The translations under genes were made by a program, and so were the position numbers. Shown here one piece after another: positions 46,594 through 54,997 of a DNA stretch of 64,000 bases. The stretch comes from Parabacteroides massiliensis (lineage in GTDB: Bacteria > Bacteroidota > Bacteroidia > Bacteroidales > Tannerellaceae). The DNA is taken from the NCBI RefSeq assembly GCF_900155425.1, contig NZ_LT700190.1, positions 1 to 64,000 of the forward strand. Reading direction: 5' to 3'. The number at the start of each line of letters is the position of its first letter. Within the stretch, counting starts at the first letter, position 1. The notes below the pieces were generated by a model. That model was given only the letters and a program-made list of their open reading frames with translations. It did no database searches and was not told where the DNA came from.

Positions 46594-46986
46594 TTATCTG
46601 AGTATCGGATTCGAGAGCAGTATCTTGTAATAGGCCACCCCGCCAATCTCTACCGGCATCCTCGCCATCATGAACTGCACGCTCTTCCTCTCCACCTTCG
46701 CCTGCCGCATGAGCCTCTGCACGATAAACCCCGCCGAGAACCTTGCGCATCTTTTGTCCTTCCAGACGATGAACCCCTCGCTGTCGTCGGCCCGGCAGAT
46801 GTACCAGTCATCCGTCTCGTCGTCGTGGGCGAAGTTCACCCGTCCGCCGCCGAGGATTCCCAATTCGATTGACATCGTCTTTGACAGATAGACGGTTCCC
46901 CTGCTGTCAAGGTTGATGGTCCGCTTTCCCTTGTATGTGACTTCCTGCGGACGGGAGTTTTCCCTGTTGTATACTATCAGTGCCAT
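46594..46986 (-). CDS. Unrecognised conserved-looking protein of the element
   Basis: 130 residues. Two halves: a beta-rich N-terminal stretch (INLDSRGTVYLSKTMSIELG, then ILGGGRVNFAHDDETDDWYI) that vaguely resembles AbrB-like swapped-hairpin proteins, and a C-terminal helix-strand part (FIVQRLMRQAKVERKSVQFM). No catalytic motif. It lies downstream of the sigma-like gene on the same strand with a 40-base gap. I do not recognise the family with certainty. Confidence 0.7.
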   Translation of the reverse strand: MALIVYNRENSRPQEVTYKGKRTINLDSRGTVYLSKTMSIELGILGGGRVNFAHDDETDDWYICRADDSEGFIVWKDKRCARFSAGFIVQRLMRQAKVERKSVQFMMARMPVEIGGVAYYKILLSNPILR

Positions 46987-47026
46987 AATTGTCTTTCTTT
47001 TATCGGTTGAACTGTTTTCGTTTTTT

Positions 47027-47587
47027 TCAATACATGAAGCTTTCCACCGCCAGCATCTGGCTTCTCCATGCGAAACCGCTGTGGGTACGTACCGCGTCCA
47101 CTATCCTGCATACTTTCTGCGATATGGCCGATGCCGAGATACCCATGCATTCCGCCAGTGCCTTGAACGAGAATTGCGCCTCATAGAACCGGAGCATGAA
47201 CATCCGGTACTCCTCGTAGGAGAACTTCTGCCTTACGAAACGCAGTATGTCCTTAACCAGCCTCTCGCACCCGTTCAGGTCGTCCTCGGAAAGGAATTTT
47301 GCCTCCTCGCCACATCGGAGGAAGAAATCATCTTCAGGGTGTGCATACCGGTTCTCCCTTTTAATCTTTACCAGGGCCGCCTTTTTGTAGCATCCGATGA
47401 AATACGCGTCATAGTCCGTTATGTCCTTTCCGGGAACCAGCACCTGCCTTCTTACGAAAAGGTAGGTGTCATGGAAATTGTCCTCGTCCAGCATTCCGTA
47501 CCGGCGTAACGTCCCTCTCAACCTGTCATAGGATTTTGTGAACCACTCGTTGAACAGTCTTTCCTTTTCTGCGCTCTTGTCTGCCAT
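47027..47587 (-). CDS. Sigma-70-like RNA polymerase sigma factor
   Basis: About 186 residues from the ATG at 47587. Region-2-like start (KERLFNEWFTKSYDRLRGTL, DNFHDTYLFVRRQV) and a region-4-like HTH at the end (FSYEEYRMFMLRFYEAQFSF, KALAECMGISASAISQKVCR). Such proteins on Bacteroidales mobile elements probably control element genes. Promoters served are unknown. Confidence 0.72.
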   Translation of the reverse strand: MADKSAEKERLFNEWFTKSYDRLRGTLRRYGMLDEDNFHDTYLFVRRQVLVPGKDITDYDAYFIGCYKKAALVKIKRENRYAHPEDDFFLRCGEEAKFLSEDDLNGCERLVKDILRFVRQKFSYEEYRMFMLRFYEAQFSFKALAECMGISASAISQKVCRIVDAVRTHSGFAWRSQMLAVESFMY

Positions 47588-47677
47588 AGCCTTATATTTT
47601 TTTGAGTTATACATGGCCTACACGGGTAGGCATTCTTATTTCTTGTGCTTCATCCAGTTTGTTTTTCGGCGGTCTCC

Positions 47678-47734
47678 GGCAAGGCTTGCCGTGAAAAAAT
47701 ACGCTCACGCGAAGCGTGAGGAAGATTTTTTCAC
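47678..47734. other. Nested hairpin upstream of the sigma-like gene
   Basis: GGCAAGGCTTGCC (47678-47690) is a palindrome. It is followed by GTGAAAAAAT...ATTTTTTCAC (47691-47700, 47725-47734) enclosing CTCACGC-GAA-GCGTGAG (47704-47720). The whole could fold to a long stem. Similar GC-rich structures are frequent in Bacteroidales mobile elements. Confidence 0.6.
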
Positions 47735-48533
47735 GAGCAACCAGCCCGAAGGGCCGCCTTGCGGGACCGGCCTGAAAAACAACTATTTTTGCCGCAAGAA
47801 ATGAGGATGACGGATTACTTCCTTCTATCTATTGTCTGTCCTATGAGAATTTAAAATTCCATGCAGCTTTTCTGTCTTCGGTATGTTTGGAGAAATATTC
47901 AAGGATGTGGAATGAGAACGGCAATACGTGATATTGCGGAAGGTGCGGATATGGGATTGGAAACAGGAAGCGTGCCCGGGCTTTCATGCGGTTTATACGG
48001 CAGTGTTGATTTTTGGGAGGATTACAGGGAGGTGACAGGAAGGTCGGCCGTTCCGGAGAAATTGTATGTGTACGTTGTTCCTTCCGAAATACGGAGTCTT
48101 TTAAAATCATGGAAGACCTCATTCGGGAGTGTGTCTCGATATTTGCCTGAGACAAAATTATAAGTCGCCTATTCATGGATAAGTATTTGGAATATATCAA
48201 CGACATGCTACGATGCGATAAAGAGAATCGGAACGGCAGACTGAAACTCGCAATCTGCTGATAATGCGGACTATTCTAAAACAAGTGTGGAAAACTTGAA
48301 GACATCCGACGGAAAACCTTGGAAAAAGAAGAACCGGACAAAGCCTCCGCCTTCAAAATAATGCTCTATTATGCCACAGGTGCGGCATTACTTGTCATTC
48401 CGGATTGGCTGCCCATGAAATCCACCGCCCGCCATCAAGAAAACGGCCGGTACCATATGGCAGGTAATCGTAGCGACAGCCTGTCTTTGGAACCCGTTGT
48501 CACCCTAAAGGATTTTACTGATATATTATTATG
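47735..48533. other. Stretch of about 800 bases without a supported gene
   Basis: Two + strand frames (47861-48163, 100 codons, and 48319-48600, 93 codons) are open but start poorly, end without partners and do not resemble families I know. The second runs into the 3' end of the opposite GNAT gene. They may be decayed genes; I list neither as a gene. Confidence 0.4.
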
Positions 48534-49133
48534 TCAGTCCTTTTTCAAATCAAAATACAGCAAACGGGTTTTCAAAGGTTCATCTTGCGGAATATCATAA
48601 TATTGCTTTTCTATCACGTCTGTTTTATAGAGTGGAACGAAACCGTTTCTTTCATAATACCTGAGAATCTTTTCCTCATTGTATGCATCCACCACGATAA
48701 AACGGCATCCTGTCTTGTTGTCTTCATGACGGAACCAGTCTTTTATGAAAGCCATCAGTTGCCGTCCTACGTGGCTTGATGTACCCTGATATTCCAGGTT
48801 GACCCCCAGTCTTCCTATCAGCACGGCCGGATAGCTGCGTCCACGTTTAGGATTTACAATATTGCGTTGCAGCCTGTTTTTATCATTGGGGGATATTAGT
48901 CTGGTCTTGATACTGTCATTGGACAAGGTAAACAAGGCCACAATACGATGCGGGATTTCAGTCGTCACCCAACAATATGTTTTCCCAAGGAGTTCATCCG
49001 CATACAGATCGGCATCATTGAGAAAAAAATCATCAAGGTCATTCTCGCCACAAGTGAAAGGAAGGCAATTCCTCCGTACTTCCTTGTTATAGGCAAGCAT
49101 GACACAATCATCATATAAAGAAATACCGTCCAT
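48534..49133 (-). CDS. GNAT-family acetyltransferase
   Basis: 199 residues. The acetyl-CoA site region is seen in AVLIGRLGVNLEYQGTSSHV followed by GRQLMAFIKDW, then CRFIVVDAYNEEKILRYYER-NGF, the standard GNAT motif A and B order. N-terminal part CLPFTCGENDLDDFFLNDAD matches the GNAT proteins that are toxins or their relatives (TacT-like have a similar D-L-DxF start). A 55-codon gene lies 5 bases upstream. The pair resembles a toxin-antitoxin layout, but the small protein is not a clear ribbon-helix-helix antitoxin. Confidence 0.88.
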   Translation of the reverse strand: MDGISLYDDCVMLAYNKEVRRNCLPFTCGENDLDDFFLNDADLYADELLGKTYCWVTTEIPHRIVALFTLSNDSIKTRLISPNDKNRLQRNIVNPKRGRSYPAVLIGRLGVNLEYQGTSSHVGRQLMAFIKDWFRHEDNKTGCRFIVVDAYNEEKILRYYERNGFVPLYKTDVIEKQYYDIPQDEPLKTRLLYFDLKKD

Positions 49134-49138
49134 TGCTG

Positions 49139-49306
49139 TTAATTGAACCGGAATGAACGGGATTTCTCCAATACTTTTCTCAACCGTTTCTTTGCCTCCA
49201 CTGATAACCGGGGTGTTACCTTTGCGGCGTTCTTGTCTGCACTGCGTACGAAATCTTCCGCCGTAGCGCCCTCCAAAACCGGAATGTTCTTGATAGTTAT
49301 AGCCAT
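49139..49306 (-). CDS. Small 55-residue protein paired with the GNAT gene
   Basis: Reads MAITIKNIPVLEGATAEDFV, then RSADKNAAKVTPRLSVEAKK and a basic end. It starts with a short beta strand and has a helical charged tail. Its stop is 5 bases before the GNAT start. It may be an antitoxin-like partner; no family match is claimed. It is short and easily missed. Confidence 0.65.
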   Translation of the reverse strand: MAITIKNIPVLEGATAEDFVRSADKNAAKVTPRLSVEAKKRLRKVLEKSRSFRFN

Positions 49307-49656
49307 GATATTATTTTTTGCAAAAATACAACTTTGTTGTTATACAGCCAAATAATAGCCCGTCTTCCACTCTTTTTTCCGGAATGTTCCTCCATATCCG
49401 GAAAAGTTTGTGTCACGCCGCCTGTTGCGGTAAGCCGTTTCTCCTAAGGAAAGGGCAGGCAATACCGGCGGACGTGGATATGGGCAAAACAACCCGCATA
49501 TGCAATGCAGAGGGAGCAGGAGAGCCTTCACCACAGCCGGAGAGGAAAGCGGTCTCATGCCGGGGTACGGCATGAAAAGGGGGCTCCCGGACAGTTCTTT
49601 TCCTTGTCGCACATGCACTACGTCGGTCGCAGTTTTCGCCTTCTGAATCCCTCTTA

Positions 49657-49763
49657 CGTCCGTCCCTGCGCTTTCGGAGCGTTTTTCCGGCAGAAAATTT
49701 CGCCGTACGGAAATTTTCTGCCGGAAACCGAAGGGAAAATGCGGAGTCCCGCAGGGACGGACG
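49657..49763. other. Large two-tier hairpin near the integrase
   Basis: Outer perfect arms of 14 bases, CGTCCGTCCCTGCG (49657-49670) and its complement (49750-49763). Inner perfect arms of 17 bases, 49684-49700 and 49711-49727, have core TTTCCGGCAGAAAATTT. The region 49310-49810 otherwise holds no gene. It lies about 50 bases past the end of the integrase gene and may end transcription or take part in transfer or recombination. Confidence 0.75.
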
Positions 49764-49813
49764 AACTTTGATGAGGAAGGGGAAAAATCGTCCGTTTCGT
49801 AAATACCATTTCC

Positions 49814-51061
49814 TCAGATGGCATCGCATATCTCCTTCTCCATCTTTTCCAGCTTATGGGACAGGATTTCCATGTCGCTGCTGATCTTCTGGTTGGTTAT
49901 CCGGGCATATATCTGGGTGGTTTTCAAATCCGTATGCCCCAAAAGACGGCTTACGGTCTCGATGGGTACACCGTGCGAGAGCAGCACGGTGGTGGCGTTC
50001 GTATGCCGGGCCACATGATAGGTCAGCCGTATCTTGAAACCGCACTGCCTGCCAAGTTCCTTCAATATGGTGTTGCATCTGCCGTTGCTCGGTACCGGAA
50101 ATACATGGTCGTCCTTGGACAGCCCCTTGTACTTCTCTATGATGCGCTTGGGCACGTCCAGCAGGCGGATGTTGGACTCGGTGTTTGTCTTGCGACGGCG
50201 GGTGATGATCCAGAGGTTGCCGTCGAAGAAGGTCTGGAGCCGGTCGGTCGTCAGCGCCTTCACGTCCGCGTATGCCAGTCCGGTGAACACAGAGAAGATG
50301 AAGAGGTCGCGTACCAGTTCGCAGGTCCCGCTTTTCACCGGGGCCTCCATCAGCGTCTGTATCTCACGCTCCGTCAGGTAGCCCCGGTCAACGCTCTCGG
50401 GGGAGTTGATGTACCCAGCGAAGGGGTTGAAGGGAAGCGCACCGCTGTTGCGGGCGATGGAGATGACGTGCTTGAGCCCGATCATGTAACCCCATACGGT
50501 ATTGGTGCGGCATTTCTTCTCCGTACGCAGGAAATACTCGAAGTTGTTGATGAACGTCAGGTTGAGTTCCTTCAGGGGAATGTCGTCACGGCGGTATACT
50601 TTCGGGACGAACTCGCAAAGGTGCCTGTATATGGTACGGTAGCGGTTGTATGTTCCCTGCACGCGGCTGTGTCCCACTTTCTTGATGAACTCCCCGTTGT
50701 GCTGCTCGAAGAGCTTCAGCAGCGTCTCGCGTTTCACGCCCAGCCCGAGGCAGGCGTCCCTCAGCCTGGCGGCGGTGACATAACCGTCGGACTGCATCAG
50801 TTCCTGGTAACGGCGGTTCAAGTCCACACGTATCCGGTCAACCGCCGCATTGATTTTCTGCGCCTCGGCGCTCTTGCCCGTGGCACGTGCCGTTTTCACG
50901 TCCCAAAGTTTCGGGGGCACGTCCAGCTTGCAGCTGAACTGCTTGATTTCGCCGTCCACCGTAAGACGGCACATCAGGGGGAGATAGCCGTTGGCTCTCT
51001 CGCTGCCCTTCTTCACGTAGAAGAGGATTTTGAAGGTCGATCTGCTCATACTCGTTTTCAT
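49814..51061 (-). CDS. IntDOT-like tyrosine integrase of the island
   Basis: 415 residues. Arm-binding domain at 1-110, SAM-like domain at about 115-215 (HSRVQGTYNRYRTIYRHLCE), catalytic domain with K291 in RRRKTNTES, H349-V-A-R352-H353, H376 in LLGHTD and Y385 in TTQIYARIT. The first catalytic Arg is missing: FTGLAYADVKAL at 259-270 has Ala where others have Arg, as known for IntDOT, which also lacks that residue. It is the usual type for Bacteroidales integrative elements. Its start is 256 bases from the right attachment repeat, so it is the likely enzyme for this island. Confidence 0.93.
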   Translation of the reverse strand: MKTSMSRSTFKILFYVKKGSERANGYLPLMCRLTVDGEIKQFSCKLDVPPKLWDVKTARATGKSAEAQKINAAVDRIRVDLNRRYQELMQSDGYVTAARLRDACLGLGVKRETLLKLFEQHNGEFIKKVGHSRVQGTYNRYRTIYRHLCEFVPKVYRRDDIPLKELNLTFINNFEYFLRTEKKCRTNTVWGYMIGLKHVISIARNSGALPFNPFAGYINSPESVDRGYLTEREIQTLMEAPVKSGTCELVRDLFIFSVFTGLAYADVKALTTDRLQTFFDGNLWIITRRRKTNTESNIRLLDVPKRIIEKYKGLSKDDHVFPVPSNGRCNTILKELGRQCGFKIRLTYHVARHTNATTVLLSHGVPIETVSRLLGHTDLKTTQIYARITNQKISSDMEILSHKLEKMEKEICDAI

Positions 51062-51317
51062 ACTTTTTTGATCGTTACAAAGTTAATATCAAGCGAGTTG
51101 TCCTCAGGTATGAAAAACTGTGCAAATTACTGAAATAGAACCCGTTGTGCCGTTTCTTGTTCCTGTTATATCAGTAACGATATGGGAACTGAAGTCTTTC
51201 GCAGCTTTTAGCGGACCTCCTTTTTCAGCTTATGCAGTATTATGAGTTAAACACCTAACTGCTTAATAGACTGCATTTTTGCTGTATTATCATCAACCTT
51301 GCTTTTTCTTGCTGCGT
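51062..51317. other. Gene-free right end of the island, with the integrase promoter and likely arm sites
   Basis: 256 bases, no gene. Near the junction CTTGC occurs twice, flanking TTTTT (about 51298-51312). Just beyond the repeat is TTATATTTGC (51323-51332), one base off the GTAnnTTTGC core described for CTnDOT-type sites; this likeness may be by chance. Confidence 0.45.
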
Positions 51318-51325
51318 TTACTTTA
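51318..51325. repeat. Right copy of the candidate attachment repeat (attR), TTACTTTA
   Basis: Pairs with 9871-9878. Bases to its left belong to the island, and bases to its right continue the interrupted susC in frame. Confidence 0.6.
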
Positions 51326-52835
51326 TATTTGCGTGGAGCTGGTACGGTAAATGGGTCGAATCCTTTAATATTAATAGATGGTGTACCGCGTGATAATATA
51401 TCAACAATGGATCCTAACGAGATTGCATCTGTTTCTATTTTGAAGGACGCTTCAGCAACAGCCGTTTTTGGTGTACGTGGTGCCAATGGTGTAATAATGA
51501 TTACGACTCGACGTGGAGAAGAAGGTAAATCAGAGTTAAGTATTTCTGCTGATTATAGTTTACAACGATTTACTGCTGAAGCCGATCGTATTCATTCTTG
51601 GGAGTTCGCTGAATTAAGAAATCAAGCCTTCAGAAATGATGGATATGCAGAAAGTGATCTTCCTTTTACCGATTATATGATTGAGATGTATAGATCGGGA
51701 AAAGATCGTGTTTATTATCCTGACAGGGATGTTTATAATGAATTTTTCAAGAAGTGGGCTCCTCAGACACGTGTGAATGTGAACTTAAGTGGAGGAACTA
51801 AGAAGTTAAGTTACTTTATGAATGTTGCCTATATGGGGCAAGGGGGACAGTTTCGAACGGAGTCTGAAAAGGATTTAGGATATGATCCAAGTTATAAATC
51901 AAATAGATATAATTTCCGGACGAACTTGGATTATAAGGTTGCGTCTAATTTTAAGCTTTCATTGAATATTGCGTCTTATTTGGAAAAGGTGAATACTCCT
52001 CAAACAGCAAAGTTGTTTAACAATAGTGTTGATGAGTTGGTTACGAATATGCGAGCTTATATTTGGGCAACACCTCCAACAGATCCAGGTCCATTAACGG
52101 TTGCAGGACAAACATTGGCAGATGGGACGAATGTTCCTGCCGGTCAAGTTATAAATCAAGCAGGTATAGACCGAAATACATATGGAGAATTAAGTAGAAG
52201 AGGCTATCAGCAAGCAACTAGAACAAATTTAAATTCTTCTATTATTGCAGATTGGGGACTGGACTTTATAACAAAAGGGTTAAGTACAAAATTGATGATC
52301 TCTTTTGACACAAAAGCTATGACTACCTTGCAAGGTTTTCGTGAATATGATACATATGGAGTAACTGTTGCAAGAACTTCTGAGGAAAAGTCTTATGTAT
52401 CAAAAGTCCGTATGAATACGAATGATGCAATTTCTCTTACTAAAAGCCAACAAACCAATTACTATTTAAATATGCAGTATTCGTTGAATTATGCTAGGCA
52501 ATTTGGTTTACATGATGTAACAGGTATGGCGTTAATTCAACGTGATAATTGGCAACAATATGCAGCAGATCTCCCTTACAATATGTTAGGAATATCAGCT
52601 CGTGCTACATACAGTTATGATTCACGTTATTTGGCTGAAGTTAATGTTGGGTATAATGGATCCGAGCAGTTTGCCAAGGGAAAACGATTTGGTTTCTTTC
52701 CTGCTTTTTCTGCTGGATGGGTGGCCAGCAACGAAGCATTTCTGAAGGACAATGATTTCATTACTAATTTAAAGTTACGTGCATCTTATGGAAAAGTTGG
52801 TAATGATAAATTAGGAGCTACTCGTTTTTTGTATA
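51318..52835 (+). pseudogene. C-terminal part of the interrupted SusC-family receptor, cut off by an IS element
   Basis: The frame starts within the repeat and gives TLYLRGAGTVNGSNPLILID-GVP, the plug motif VSILKDASATAVFGVRGANG, then beta-barrel repeats up to SYGKVGNDKLGATRFLY. The in-frame TTG at 51299 is not a real start. At 52836 an IS982-type element begins and the last third of the barrel plus any susD partner is missing on the other side. So the gene has suffered two independent events, and even loss of the island would not give a full protein. Confidence 0.88.
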
Positions 52836-53914
52836 TAATGCGAATCAGCAGTTGAAAACATCTTCAGATTCTTGATTTAAAAGTTTGTAATTCAGTTAAT
52901 TATCTCATTATTTTATTTTGTAATCTCCTTGAAAATCAGTAAATTAGAAGAATAAAACCACTCATTTTTCTAATTATGATTCCCAAGGAGAAAAAGTTAA
53001 TACTAATAGGTTTGTATATGTATATCTGTGATGTCCATAAGTCTTCTCTGCGTTTCCACTGCCAGAGATTCAGTAACAATTCCAATCCTGAGTTTACGGA
53101 TGAGGAGGTTCTTACCATCTATCTGTTCTGCGGGTACTGCCAGAGATACTTCAACATCAAGGAGATACATACCTTCGCTAAGGAGTATCTGTCATCATGG
53201 TTTCCAAAATTGCCGTCTTATCAAACGTTTTGCGTACGCCTAAATATGCTTTCAGAAACATTTAAGGTGCTGGTGGAAACCATGATACAATCATTCAAGC
53301 CCAAGGATTGCGACTCCATTATATCCATTGTCGATTCTATGCCGATAGTGACCTGTAAAGGGAAAAACCGAGAGGGGAAAGTAGCTACGGAGATAACATC
53401 AAAAGGGTATTGCTCCACTAAGAACATGTACTACTATGGCATGAAACTGCATATGGTAGGACAGCGTAGGGAGGGAACCTTACCTTTTCCGGAAATGATA
53501 ACTCTGACACCGGCTTCGGACAACGACCTGACCGTATTCAAAAGCGAATGCGTGCCATACCTATCCGGAAAGACGGTGCTTGCAGACAAGATTTACAGCG
53601 ATTTCTCTTTCTTTAATGAGAACAATCCGGTTAAAGTGCTTACTCCGCATAAAGAGATTAAAGGGGAACCGGAAGTTCTCAAACAGAGGGAGAAAGCTGC
53701 AAGAGACCTTTTCTCGCAAGCCGTTTCTAAAGTCAGACAACCTATCGAATCCTTTTTCAACTGGCTGAATGAAAAAACAGAAATTCAAAGAGCATCTAAA
53801 GTAAGAGCTACCAAAGGGCTGTTGGTACATACCTTTGGAAAGTTGGCTATTGCTCTACTTACATTTGTTAATTTTTAATTTTTGAATCAGAAAGCCAACT
53901 GCTGATTCGCATTA
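52836..53914 (+). mobile_element. IS982-family insertion sequence, complete (1079 bp)
   Basis: Perfect 19-base terminal inverted repeats TAATGCGAATCAGCAGTTG (52836-52854) and its complement (53896-53914) enclose one intact transposase gene. Flanking bases (TTGTATA left, GTTATAT right) do not form a clean duplication, and the right flank is not susC, so DNA next to the element has probably been deleted after insertion. Confidence 0.88.
52976..53878 (+). CDS. IS982-family DDE transposase
   Basis: 300 residues, full length. Features: FTDEEVLTIYLFCGYCQRYF near the start, SIVDSMPIVTCKGKNREGKV with the first catalytic Asp, KGYCSTKNMYYYGMKLHMVG (typical of the family), TPASDNDLTVF and VLADKIYSDFSF with the second Asp, and a C-terminal QPIESFFNWLNEKTEIQRAS with the Glu. 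The frame is intact, so the element may be active. Confidence 0.93.
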   Translation: MIPKEKKLILIGLYMYICDVHKSSLRFHCQRFSNNSNPEFTDEEVLTIYLFCGYCQRYFNIKEIHTFAKEYLSSWFPKLPSYQTFCVRLNMLSETFKVLVETMIQSFKPKDCDSIISIVDSMPIVTCKGKNREGKVATEITSKGYCSTKNMYYYGMKLHMVGQRREGTLPFPEMITLTPASDNDLTVFKSECVPYLSGKTVLADKIYSDFSFFNENNPVKVLTPHKEIKGEPEVLKQREKAARDLFSQAVSKVRQPIESFFNWLNEKTEIQRASKVRATKGLLVHTFGKLAIALLTFVNF

Positions 53915-53945
53915 GTTATATATATTCAAACAAATTCATTTCCAA

Positions 53946-54969
53946 TCACTTCTTGTTCTCAAACACATATTCCACTTTGTCACAGGCCGGACTCAATTTG
54001 AGATAGGCCGAGAATGTTCCACCGCTTTTCTTCTTGAATCCGCTAATCAGGCGTGTCTGTTTCTTGTCAAGCAGGCAGTTTATCTCGTCATCTGTCAGTG
54101 GGTGTCCGTTTATCTCGGTCCACAGGCTGAACCCGCACGGGCATTCTATTTTTCTTCCGGAGCGGTTAAGGGTTTCTTCCTGCCCGCATTTGGGACATGC
54201 CTTAGCGACGGGTGTGGACGAAGATTCCGATCTTACGAAAGTTATACTAAAATCTTCACTCCATGTCAACGCACTGTCGAATGTATTCTTCTTTCCCTTC
54301 AATCCTTTTATCACCTCAGTCTTCCCATTAGTGAAAAGCTGTTCCAGTTCTTCATCGGTCAGGGCATGCTGGAACGGTTCTTTCCATACCTTCCAACCGC
54401 ATCCCTCGGCAACACTGGCGATGAAACCGCCGTCAATATTGACCGTACCCTGTGAATGACATTTGGGACAGGCATAAGGGAGAGGTGCCAGTTCTCTTTT
54501 GGATAATTCCATGACCGCTTTACAGTCCTTATCCAATACGACAAACGCTTTGTATGTTGTCCCTTTCTTTGATACGAAGTCGGAAATCTCGGCAGTCTTT
54601 CCATTTTGGCAGAGAGCCTGCAATTCATCGTTTGTCAGCACGTACTTGCTCTTCTCCTTCCATACCACAAAGTCGCAAGTTGAACACCACAGTTTAACGT
54701 CATTGACATGCAGGGTATTCTCTCCTTTGCATTTTGGACAGGGAGTACTGAATGTCTCCGACGGCCCCTGGTCTGGCAAGTCCAGAACCACCTTGAATTC
54801 CGGTGAGAGCTTGAGCGCACAGTCGAACTTTTTGCCTGATTTGGATTTCAGTCCATTTATTGTCTTGGTCTTGCCGTCTGTCATGAGTTTGATCATGTTC
54901 CGCTCGTCAATCTTCTTGCCGAGAAATTATCACGAGTTATGATAACTTCTCAGCAATTACTACTTTCAT
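53946..54969 (-). pseudogene. topB: DNA topoisomerase III (TopB) with most of the enzyme deleted
   Basis: The ATG at 54969 begins MKVVIAEKLS, the start of TopB (MKVVIAEKPS), then stops at 54937. Within 40 bases another frame opens as FLGKKIDERNMIKLMTDGKT and continues for about 320 residues of C-terminal repeats. These are four units of the GKTK.I.G.KSK.GK.FD..L.L type alternating with zinc ribbons CPKC...CSTC, CPKCHS...GCG and CPKCG...CPCG. The TOPRIM and strand-passage domains, about 500-600 residues, are missing. The break sits on a palindrome (GAGAAATTATCA, 54921-54932, against 54940-54951). The remaining frame could still make a zinc-ribbon protein. Confidence 0.75.
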
Positions 54970-54997
54970 CTTTATTCTGTTTTAATCGTTTCTTACT

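Larger units (their letters stand above)
9871..51325. mobile_element. Putative 41.4-kb integrated genomic island carrying a capsule locus and mobilization genes
   Basis: The boundaries are set by the 8-bp direct repeat TTACTTTA at 9871-9878 and 51318-51325, each located where one half of a susC gene ends. Joining the halves at one copy gives a continuous SusC frame (DDVTL then YLRGAG). A tyrosine integrase lies 256 bases from the right repeat and points inwards, the usual position for an integrative element. Inside are a helicase, a capsule operon, relaxase and mobilization genes, excisionase-like HTH genes and a sigma-like protein. No conjugative tra genes are present, so it would be mobilizable rather than self-transmissible. 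It may be composite. Excision has not been shown. Confidence 0.7.

Noticed and set aside
47861-48163. 100-codon + strand frame
   Set aside because: No known family, weak start, isolated among non-coding DNA; listed only as part of a gene-free stretch.
48319-48600. 93-codon + strand frame
   Set aside because: Its 3' end overlaps the end of the opposite GNAT gene and no domain is visible.
49856-51133. 425-codon + strand frame opposite the integrase
   Set aside because: It is the antisense shadow of a clearly recognised integrase, in GC-rich DNA where antisense frames stay open by chance.
9324-52835. Interpretation of the susC pieces as a recombinase-driven susC shuffling locus
   Set aside because: Both pieces are on the same strand, there is only one partner for each, and the repeat is 8 bp; insertion of an island explains them better.
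51299-52855. A stand-alone 518-codon receptor gene starting at 51299
   Set aside because: The start is a TTG inside island DNA with no signal peptide; the homology begins only at the repeat at 51318, and the end is inside the IS. It is the rear part of a broken susC.
52829-53921. Target-site duplication around the IS982 element
   Set aside because: TTGTATA on the left and GTTATAT on the right are not the same; AT-rich similarity only.
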